NCBI GenBank assembly: GCA_012521525.1
Contig: JAAYMG010000052.1
Coordinates: 1-5,293, forward strand
Reading direction: 5' to 3'
Source: Clostridiales bacterium
Lineage (GTDB): Bacteria > Bacillota > Clostridia > Oscillospirales > JAAYOS01
Length of the DNA stretch: 5,293 nt
Shown here: piece after piece, positions 1-5,293 of the stretch
Layout: every line of letters begins with the position of its first letter
How positions within the stretch are numbered: the stretch's first letter is position 1
Translations under genes and position numbers: made by a program
The notes under the pieces: generated by a model
Seen by the model: only the letters and a program-made list of their open reading frames with translations
The model's database searches: none
What the model was told of the DNA's origin: nothing

Positions 1-3000
1 ATGAGGAGGTTTGGCATAAGGTATTCAAACATCGTACCCGTCCACGATGCCATCCCGGAATACCCGTTTTTCTGCACCAAAGCCCTTCCCAGCCTGCGCC
101 AGTGCTTTTTATCGATTATCCCGCGGGCTATGCAGATATAGCTTGTCTGTCTTGCCTCACTTGCCATCAGGTCATACCAGCTCTCGGACGGCTGCCCTGT
201 TTCCGCGTCTACGCTGATGTAGAACAGATTCCTGCTTTTATCGAACAGGGTAAGAAAATCCATGGCGTCAAGAAGAGAGCGGACACGTTCGGCAAGGGCT
301 GCCGCGCGCGGTGTTCCGACCTCTTTGAGGCCGCCTATAAGGGCGATATAGCAGCCTGCCAGGTTGCCGCTGTCAACCGATGAAACGGTCATTGGGTAAA
401 GAGGTTTCAATGTTGAGGTATCATACCAGTTCAACAGGTGGCCTTTCCACTTCTGCATGCGTTCGACGCTGTCGAGTATCGACTCGATTTTATCAAGCGC
501 ATGGCTGAGATCGGCCAGCTTGAGATCGTATGCCGCAAGGCAGCACAGCAAGGCAAGTCCTATGTTGGTAGGGGACGTCCTTCTGGCGACTCCTACCGCA
601 GGCTGCTCCTGCCAGTTGTCGGGAGGAAGGTAGTTGTTTGACGGGTTCATGAAATCCTCAAAGTATTTCCACATCATCCCAGCCTGTCTTAACAGGAACT
701 CTCGATCCTCCGGGGATATGCTCCTGTCATTCTTTGTCGGCCTGCTTATGAAGGCGCTGACAAGCGGGGAAAATATCCAGGAAACGCCCAGTACGTAGGC
801 AAGGATCTTATCGGCAGCCAAAATGCACACGATACCCCAAATGACGGATATCAGCATTGTCCTGTACATGCCGATGATGCCGGATGCGGACTGCCTTTCG
901 GTTTGCTCTGCCGTCACCCATTGCAGCAGGTGCCTCTTTGATATGAACACGCGGTAAAGTGAAGTGATGATAGCGTCAAGGCATACCATTGCATTATATG
1001 GAAGCAGCATGATTTGCAGAGCGGTCTGAGCGGCACTTCCTCGGACACCATACAGTATAGAGGAGTGGTAACGGCTTCCGAGTTCGTACCCGCCACGCAT
1101 CAAAGCAGTAGCGGTCGACAGCGCAAGTTCTGACAAGGTGATGGCCACGGCCACACCTGTGGCTGCCCACAGGCCTTCAAACAACGTACCCCACAATATA
1201 GCAGCGAATGTGAATACCGGCACGAGGCTGCGGCGGAGGTTGTCAAAGATCTTCCACTTTGACAGTGGGGACAGCGGGTTGAAATCTTTTCCTTCGGGAG
1301 AAGGCACTTTTTTGAACAGCCAGGGCAGTATCTGCCAGTCACCGCGCGTCCACCGGTGCAGCCTTGAAAACCAGGAGCTGACTTTATACGGGAATCCGTC
1401 AGTAAGCTCCACGTCGCTTAGAAGACCTGCGCGAAGGTAGCAACCTTCAAGGAGGTCGTGGGACAGTATCCTGTTGTCCGGAAACCGATTATCAAGGCAC
1501 AGCGAAAACACTTCGACGTTAAATATGCCTTTCCCTGTGAAAATGCCCTCGTCAAAGAGGTCCTGGTAAAGGTCGGAAACCGTGCTGCCATACGGATCGG
1601 TGCCTCCGAGTCCTGCGAACGCCCGGCTGAAAAACGATTTTGAAGCGGCCTGCAGGTCCACCGAGATCCTTGGCTGCAGGAGCGCATGACCTTCCCTTAC
1701 TATTTTCAGATCAGGGTCGACCACGGGGCGGTTGAGAGGATGGAGCATGGTTCCCACCATCTCAACGGCGCTACCGATCGTGAGGCGGGTGTCGGAATCA
1801 AGTGTGATCACGTAGCGGATATCTTTAAGGTTATCGGGGTTTCCCTCTTCTGTGCGCAGTCCGCACTGCTTTCCGAGGAGCAACCTGGAAAGCTCGATCA
1901 ATGCGCCGCGCTTTCGCTCCCATGACATATAGCGCTTTTCCGCAGGGTTGTAGATCCTGTCCCTGCAGAAAAAGAAGAACCGGGAACCGTATTTGCTGTT
2001 GAGCCGGGCAATTTCTTCCCTGGCAGCGGATCGTATCGAATCATCATTTTCCTCTTTTTCTTTGTCGGAATCTTTCATGTCCGCAAGCAGGCCAAAAAGC
2101 AGATTGGCACCTGCGTTGCGGTTTGCCAGCATGTAACGTTCCAGCAAATCAGCGCAGCGCTTGCAGTCTTTTTCGTTTGTCAGGAGTACGGATATCACGC
2201 AAAGGGTTTTGGCATGATCGGGGATCCCGTCTTTCAATTCCAGGCGTGGAAGTCTGGCCGGATGGACGACCCTAAGCGCCAGGGTGTCACAGAGGTTTTT
2301 TGAGACGCCTGTAAGGGGTATAAGCAACAACAAAGCAGCAGCCGGTCCCGAAATCGACAGGACAAGCAAAGACAGCAGGCTCGTCAGGACTATCAGCGAA
2401 ATGAAGTATAACGGCCTATACCATATGGAAGGCTGCTTGCCGAGCGGCTTCCGGATAAGGTAGTATCCTACATGCCGGCATTGCGGGTCTGCAGAGCTTT
2501 CTGCCAGGCTGATCGCCTGCTCGGCCACGGAGGCTTCGCTCATCTTGTTCCGTTGGGCCAACAGGCTAACCATCCTGCGGTATTGCGCCCTGCTCTCTTC
2601 GTCCATTAACGGATATATCCCCGACGGGTCACGGCTGAGTATCCGTTCAACGGCGCTTTGGCTGTGGAGCATTTGCCGCAGGTCAGCCGTGGAAAGATAT
2701 CTCAGGGATGTAAATATGTTGCCTGCAAGCGTTGAATATTCCCGGTGAGCTTTATCCGCCTCCGACGCCGCTTTCGCAAGTTCCTCGGGAGGTGTTCCAC
2801 CCTCGGCGCGGATCCTGGAGATCTCAAGTTCTGCCGAATATATACCCTTTTTGAGACCCGAATACTCCAGGAATATCGGGTCGAACTTCCTGGAAAGTTC
2901 ATACAGCTCAAGGACCAGCGCCGCTTTCAGCATTACAGTAAAGAGCCAGAGCTCTTTTTCCGAAAAAGCCCCGGCCTTTTGAGCGCCCGATAAAAAGGTC

Positions 3001-3362
3001 TGGATGCGTTCCCTGGTGACGATGCCGTTTCCGGACTTGACCAGAGCCACGGCAAGGACGAATACTTTCGGATATCCTTTTCGGGACGCGGCCAGTTTTC
3101 CCGTTCTTCTCAACATCAGTGCTGCGCTGCGTCCTTCTCTTTCGGCTATATAACGGTTGTCGACGAACCACTCAAACTCCTTGGGCATTTTACCCGGAGA
3201 GAGTTTGTGCGACATTATGCGGTCAACCGTTGATTTTATGAAACCCAGACTTTGAACAAGTCGGCGGCGGACTTTATATGATGTACTTTTCTTTGAGGAG
3301 GAAAGATTGGCTGAAATGTTTTCCGCAAATAGTTCAAGCTCATTCAAATCTACAAACGCCAT
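1..3362 (-). CDS. ndvB: Cyclic beta-1,2-glucan synthase (NdvB/Cgs family), N-terminal part, cut by the window edge
   Basis: Membrane glycosyltransferase that polymerises glucose from UDP-glucose into beta-1,2-glucan and, in characterised homologues, cyclises it. The frame is open for 1120 codons; the family is usually about 2800 residues, so roughly 40% is present. Residues 1-310 are helical and charged, with family-like EWFVDN at 64-69. A hydrophobic stretch at about 318-352 is followed by the GT84 domain: LDSDTR at 521-526 (D522 and D524 form the DxD-type nucleotide-sugar motif), SHDLLEG at 634-640, and RWTRGDWQ at 670-677. More hydrophobic segments lie near 713-750, 775-806 and 836-872. 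The glucoamylase-like domain (Pfam PF10091; cyclization domain GH189 as I recall it) begins near 905 with NNYLPPDNWQ (909-918), RTSPTNIG (928-935), SSVDSGNL (994-1001), WYDLMASEAR (1062-1071) and SWTGTMFEYLMP (1106-1117). GH94 would follow outside the window. The start ATG is the first start codon after an in-frame TGA at 3393-3395; GGAG lies 11 bases upstream. Whether the product is cyclic or linear cannot be told from this part. Confidence 0.93.
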   Translation of the reverse strand, partial: MAFVDLNELELFAENISANLSSSKKSTSYKVRRRLVQSLGFIKSTVDRIMSHKLSPGKMPKEFEWFVDNRYIAEREGRSAALMLRRTGKLAASRKGYPKVFVLAVALVKSGNGIVTRERIQTFLSGAQKAGAFSEKELWLFTVMLKAALVLELYELSRKFDPIFLEYSGLKKGIYSAELEISRIRAEGGTPPEELAKAASEADKAHREYSTLAGNIFTSLRYLSTADLRQMLHSQSAVERILSRDPSGIYPLMDEESRAQYRRMVSLLAQRNKMSEASVAEQAISLAESSADPQCRHVGYYLIRKPLGKQPSIWYRPLYFISLIVLTSLLSLLVLSISGPAAALLLLIPLTGVSKNLCDTLALRVVHPARLPRLELKDGIPDHAKTLCVISVLLTNEKDCKRCADLLERYMLANRNAGANLLFGLLADMKDSDKEKEENDDSIRSAAREEIARLNSKYGSRFFFFCRDRIYNPAEKRYMSWERKRGALIELSRLLLGKQCGLRTEEGNPDNLKDIRYVITLDSDTRLTIGSAVEMVGTMLHPLNRPVVDPDLKIVREGHALLQPRISVDLQAASKSFFSRAFAGLGGTDPYGSTVSDLYQDLFDEGIFTGKGIFNVEVFSLCLDNRFPDNRILSHDLLEGCYLRAGLLSDVELTDGFPYKVSSWFSRLHRWTRGDWQILPWLFKKVPSPEGKDFNPLSPLSKWKIFDNLRRSLVPVFTFAAILWGTLFEGLWAATGVAVAITLSELALSTATALMRGGYELGSRYHSSILYGVRGSAAQTALQIMLLPYNAMVCLDAIITSLYRVFISKRHLLQWVTAEQTERQSASGIIGMYRTMLISVIWGIVCILAADKILAYVLGVSWIFSPLVSAFISRPTKNDRSISPEDREFLLRQAGMMWKYFEDFMNPSNNYLPPDNWQEQPAVGVARRTSPTNIGLALLCCLAAYDLKLADLSHALDKIESILDSVERMQKWKGHLLNWYDTSTLKPLYPMTVSSVDSGNLAGCYIALIGGLKEVGTPRAAALAERVRSLLDAMDFLTLFDKSRNLFYISVDAETGQPSESWYDLMASEARQTSYICIARGIIDKKHWRRLGRALVQKNGYSGMASWTGTMFEYLMPNLL

Positions 3363-3373
3363 TGGTCGATTTG

Positions 3374-3377
3374 CTCC
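3374..3377 (-). promoter_or_regulatory. Ribosome binding site of ndvB, weak and distant
   Basis: On the minus strand GGAG stands 11 bases before the ATG at 3362, longer than the usual 5-9. There is no alternative start codon between the upstream in-frame TGA (3393-3395) and this ATG, and the protein aligns with its family from its first residues. The start is therefore kept despite the spacing. Confidence 0.55.
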
Positions 3378-3396
3378 GTTTCTCTGATGGAGTCAG

Positions 3397-3426
3397 TTTA
3401 TCGGTGTTAAGACCGATGTTTGTCAG
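3397..3426 (-). promoter_or_regulatory. Candidate sigma-A promoter of ndvB
   Basis: On the minus strand, CTGACA (3426-3421, five of six matches to the -35 consensus) is followed after 18 bases by GATAAA (3402-3397, four of six to the -10 consensus). Transcription would start near 3390, giving a leader of about 28 bases that still contains the GGAG ribosome binding site. The spacer is almost filled by an inverted repeat. The -10 match is modest, so this is a prediction from position and consensus only. Confidence 0.5.
3400..3417. repeat. Inverted repeat inside the ndvB promoter, candidate operator
   Basis: ATCGGT (3400-3405) and ACCGAT (3412-3417) are perfect 6-base inverted arms around a 6-base centre, GTTAAG. 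The dyad lies between the proposed -35 and -10 boxes of ndvB and overlaps the first three bases of the -10. No run of T follows on either strand, so it does not look like a terminator. A dyad placed here is typical of a transcription factor site. The regulator is not in the window and I cannot name it. Confidence 0.5.
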
Positions 3427-3477
3427 TAAAGGTTATTCTTGCCTTATAAAGAGACAAATATTCAGCCCCGTTTCCCC

Positions 3478-3506
3478 TTGACAATTCGATCAAATTATTG
3501 TATCAT
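3478..3506 (+). promoter_or_regulatory. Sigma-A promoter of ylxM-ffh
   Basis: A perfect -35 box TTGACA (3478-3483), an ideal 17-base spacer and a near-consensus -10 box TATCAT (3501-3506, five of six) make a strong vegetative promoter. Transcription should begin near 3513, leaving a leader of roughly 70 bases before ylxM. This fits steady expression of the essential ffh gene. Confidence 0.8.
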
Positions 3507-3511
3507 TTAGC

Positions 3512-3535
3512 ATGTAAAAGCAATCGACTTTACAT
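3512..3535. repeat. Inverted repeat over the predicted ylxM transcription start
   Basis: ATGTAAA (3512-3518) and TTTACAT (3529-3535) are perfect 7-base inverted arms separated by 10 bases. The dyad starts at the predicted transcription start of ylxM-ffh, so it could be an operator just downstream of the promoter or a weak A/T-rich hairpin at the 5' end of the mRNA. The arms are A/T-rich, which raises the odds of chance. No regulator can be assigned. Confidence 0.4.
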
Positions 3536-3564
3536 ACTATATATTTCGTATTTTTGACAAGAAA

Positions 3565-3584
3565 AGGGGTCGGTGAAAGCAATG
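3565..3584 (+). promoter_or_regulatory. Ribosome binding region and start choice of ylxM
   Basis: Two starts are possible in the same frame. The ATG at 3582 has GGTGA (3572-3576), complementary to the 16S rRNA tail, five bases upstream. The GTG at 3573 has AGGGG (3565-3569) only three bases upstream, which is too close. The GTG is also part of the GGTGA that would serve the ATG. The ATG also gives the family-like beginning, so it is preferred; the GTG would add three residues. Confidence 0.6.
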
Positions 3585-3968
3585 GAAAAGAAGCCAATCG
3601 AGCTGGTACTGCTATTTGATTTCTATGGGAACATGCTCACTGACAAGCAAAAGGAATTTTTCGACCTGTATTACAACCAGGACCTGTCGCTGTCCGAAAT
3701 TGCAGAAAACGAAGGCATAACCAGGCAGGGAGTCCGCGACGCCATCGTGCGGGCGAAGAACCTCCTGTGCGAATTTGAAGAGAAGCTGGGTCTGTACAGG
3801 CGCTATGGCAATGTCGACGAGGCGCTTGAAAAGATCCTCGCATTGGCTGAAGATATCAAGAACATAAATGCTACAAATTTTCTCAGCACCGCAATAGACG
3901 ACAGGGCGAGGGATATAATAGAGACAGTTCGAGACCTGCTCGAAGAAGGAGCAAATTATGGCGTTTGA
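3582..3968 (+). CDS. ylxM: YlxM family helix-turn-helix protein, SRP-associated
   Basis: A 128-residue protein of the YlxM/p13 (UPF0122) family, close to the usual length of about 110-130. The family signature is clear: LLFDFYGNMLTDKQ at 10-23, LYY at 29-31, then a sigma-region-4-like helix-turn-helix at about 35-60 (LSLSEIAENEGITRQGVRD, recognition helix from I46), and EFEEKLGL at 64-71. The C-terminal part from about 77 is a helical, acidic tail without a recognisable domain. In Streptococcus mutans YlxM has been reported to interact with Ffh and the SRP RNA and to influence SRP function. A role as accessory or regulatory factor of the SRP pathway is therefore likely but not shown here. It is the first gene of the unit, and its last 11 bases overlap the start of ffh in another frame. 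It has no signal peptide or membrane segment, so it should be cytoplasmic. Confidence 0.93.
   Translation: MEKKPIELVLLFDFYGNMLTDKQKEFFDLYYNQDLSLSEIAENEGITRQGVRDAIVRAKNLLCEFEEKLGLYRRYGNVDEALEKILALAEDIKNINATNFLSTAIDDRARDIIETVRDLLEEGANYGV
3946..3951 (+). promoter_or_regulatory. Ribosome binding site of ffh
   Basis: AAGGAG lies six bases before the ffh ATG at 3958, an optimal spacing. The site is inside the ylxM coding region, and the ffh start precedes the ylxM stop (TGA, 3966-3968). Ribosomes finishing ylxM can therefore reinitiate on ffh, which supports translational coupling. Confidence 0.85.
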
Positions 3969-5293
3969 GGGATTGACCGAAAAGCTGGCGGAGACATTCA
4001 AGAAGCTTCGCAGGAAAGGGCGTCTCAACGAGAGCGACATCAAGGAAGCGATGAGGGAGATCCGGCTTTCACTGCTTGAAGCGGACGTAAGTTACAAGGT
4101 CGTCAAGGACTTTGTGGCCGGGGTTTCCCAGCGCGCGATAGGCGCCGACGTGTTTGAAAGCCTGACGCCTGCACAAACGGTCGTTAAAATAGTCAACGAG
4201 GAGCTTACTGCTCTGATGGGGGGCGAGGTCCAGACCATCAGGTTCGCCTCCAAGCCCCCAACGGTGATCATGCTCGTGGGATTGCAGGGTTCGGGAAAAA
4301 CCACGAACGGTGCAAAGCTTGCGGCATACATCAAAAAACACCATGGGCGCAGGCCGCTCCTGGTGGCATGTGACGTCTATCGCCCGGCGGCGATCAAGCA
4401 GCTTGAAGTGGTAGGCGGTCAAGTGGGGATCCCAGTGTTTCAGCAGGGGCAGGGGAACCCGGTAGAAATAGCGAAAGCAGCCATCAGGCACGCCAGGGAC
4501 CACGGTAACGACGTTGTCATAATAGACACTGCGGGACGCCTGCATATAGACCAGGCCCTTATGGACGAGTTGAAGAGCATCAAGGCCGCGGTGGATCCCA
4601 CCGAAATACTGCTGGTAGTTGACGCAATGACGGGCCAGGATGCCGTAAACGCGGCCCAGGCTTTCAACGAAGCTCTGGACATAGACGGGGTGATGCTTAC
4701 CAAGCTGGATGGCGATGCCCGCGGCGGCGCGGCGCTTTCTGTCAAGGCTGTGACCGGCAAGCCGATCAAGTTCGTCGGCATCGGAGAAAAGCTTGACCAA
4801 ATCGAGCCGTTCTATCCCGACAGGATGGCGTCAAGGATCCTGGGGATGGGCGACGTGCTGACGCTGATCGAAAAGGCCCAGCAGAGCTTCGACGAAAAGA
4901 AAGCCGAGGAGATGGAGCGCAAGCTCCGGCAAAACCGGTTTACTCTCGAGGATTTCCTTGAGCAGATGGAACAGTTGAAAAACATGGGGCCTCTGCAGGA
5001 CATATTGGGTATGCTTCCCGGTGTAAACGCAAATGCCCTCAAGGGCGTTGCGATAGACGAAAAAGCCCTGCCCCGTGTCGAGGCAATAATCCTTTCAATG
5101 ACGAAAGAGGAAAGGGAGAACCCTTCGATCATCAACTCGAGCCGCAAAAGACGCATCGCCAAGGGAAGCGGAGTCAGGGTCGAAGATGTCAACAGGCTTC
5201 TCAAACAGTTTGAGATGATGCAAAAGATGGTCAAGCAAATGAATGCCCAGCAAATGGGCAGGAGAGCCAGAAAGGCGGGGAAGGGCGGCAAGG
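3958..5293 (+). CDS. ffh: Signal recognition particle protein Ffh (SRP54), nearly complete, 3' end cut by the window
   Basis: GTPase of the signal recognition particle. It binds signal sequences and SRP RNA and delivers ribosome-nascent chain complexes to the receptor FtsY at the membrane. The N domain covers about residues 1-90. The G domain follows with all motifs intact: GLQGSGKTT at 108-116 (P-loop), DVYRPAA at 139-145, DTAGR at 190-194, TKLDGD at 248-253 and GIGEKLD at 274-280. The M domain begins near 300. It carries the methionine-containing finger-loop region (about 340-360), the SRP RNA-binding motif SRKRRIAKGSG at 395-405, and a methionine-rich helix near 416-435. The last residues are a basic Arg/Lys/Gly tail, and no stop appears in the 445 codons present. 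The family is commonly about 445-450 residues, so only a few codons should be missing. After the P-loop threonines an Asn (N117) stands where Thr is common; it is not a catalytic position. Firmicutes often have rpsP next, which would lie outside the window. Confidence 0.98.
   Translation, partial: MAFEGLTEKLAETFKKLRRKGRLNESDIKEAMREIRLSLLEADVSYKVVKDFVAGVSQRAIGADVFESLTPAQTVVKIVNEELTALMGGEVQTIRFASKPPTVIMLVGLQGSGKTTNGAKLAAYIKKHHGRRPLLVACDVYRPAAIKQLEVVGGQVGIPVFQQGQGNPVEIAKAAIRHARDHGNDVVIIDTAGRLHIDQALMDELKSIKAAVDPTEILLVVDAMTGQDAVNAAQAFNEALDIDGVMLTKLDGDARGGAALSVKAVTGKPIKFVGIGEKLDQIEPFYPDRMASRILGMGDVLTLIEKAQQSFDEKKAEEMERKLRQNRFTLEDFLEQMEQLKNMGPLQDILGMLPGVNANALKGVAIDEKALPRVEAIILSMTKEERENPSIINSSRKRRIAKGSGVRVEDVNRLLKQFEMMQKMVKQMNAQQMGRRARKAGKGGK

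Larger units (their letters stand above)
3392..3430. repeat. Pair of GTCAGT direct repeats, 30 bp apart, flanking the ndvB dyad
   Basis: GTCAGTTTA (3392-3400) and GTCAGTAAA (3422-3430) share GTCAGT and a 3' terminal A. Their starts are exactly 30 bp apart, about three helical turns, so both copies face the same side of the DNA. One copy overlaps the proposed -35 box and the other overlaps and follows the -10. They could be half-sites for the protein that binds the central dyad, or chance. Confidence 0.35.

Noticed and set aside
102..641. Plus-strand open frames at 102-383 and 438-641
   Set aside because: Both are antisense to the glucoamylase-like domain of ndvB, whose conserved motifs are clear on the minus strand.
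1138..1925. Plus-strand open frames at 1138-1440, 1458-1643 and 1686-1925, and the overlapping minus-strand frame at 1418-1687
   Set aside because: All overlap the GT84 and membrane part of ndvB in other frames and have no recognisable protein features.
3400..3417. Inverted repeat as a transcription terminator
   Set aside because: The stem is only six base pairs, no T-run follows on either strand, and both flanking genes point away from it, so there is no transcript to end here.
3554..3559. Second TTGACA just before ylxM as a -35 box
   Set aside because: Its -10 box would fall inside the ylxM coding region and the transcript would lack the ylxM start. The promoter at 3478-3506 is better in sequence and position.
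3612..4043. Open frame on the minus strand opposite ylxM and the start of ffh (143 codons)
   Set aside because: It spans two recognised genes on the other strand and has no family resemblance or plausible context.
4069..4800. Long open frame on the minus strand opposite ffh (243 codons)
   Set aside because: It lies entirely antisense to the well-conserved G domain of ffh, and its translation resembles no protein family I know. It is a codon-bias shadow.
4812..5291. Open frame on the minus strand opposite the end of ffh (159 codons)
   Set aside because: Antisense to the Ffh M domain. The Ser/Leu/Ile-rich translation is what is expected from reading Ffh codons backwards.

Overview
The window holds two divergent transcription units separated by about 220 bp. 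The gene content points to a Gram-positive bacterium of the Firmicutes, probably the Clostridia. A ylxM gene overlapping the start of ffh is a typical Firmicutes arrangement, and the promoters are of the sigma-A type. Base composition looks close to half G+C by eye (not computed). The genus cannot be fixed from the sequence alone.

Minus strand, 3362 down to 1: one uninterrupted reading frame of 1120 codons that runs off the left edge. It is the N-terminal part of a cyclic beta-1,2-glucan synthase (NdvB/Cgs family). In order it has a helical N-terminal region, a hydrophobic segment, a family GT84 glycosyltransferase domain, three more hydrophobic segments, and the start of the glucoamylase-like (cyclization) domain. 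The rest of that domain and the GH94 phosphorylase-like part expected in the family lie outside the window.

Intergenic region, 3363 to 3581: a candidate promoter for each direction, and an inverted repeat associated with each. The dyad on the ndvB side fills the spacer of its promoter and overlaps its -10 box. The dyad on the ylxM side covers the predicted transcription start. This is the most unusual part of the window.

Plus strand, 3582 to the right edge: ylxM (a small helix-turn-helix protein linked to the SRP pathway) and ffh (the SRP54-type GTPase of the signal recognition particle). They overlap by 11 bases and are probably translationally coupled. Ffh is almost complete: 445 codons are present, and the frame is still open at the window end within its basic C-terminal tail.

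Ffh and YlxM serve co-translational membrane targeting. The glucan synthase is a large polytopic membrane enzyme that makes an extracytoplasmic polysaccharide. I see no direct functional link between the two units beyond shared intergenic control. I found no mobile element, CRISPR array, RNA gene or clearly undescribed system.
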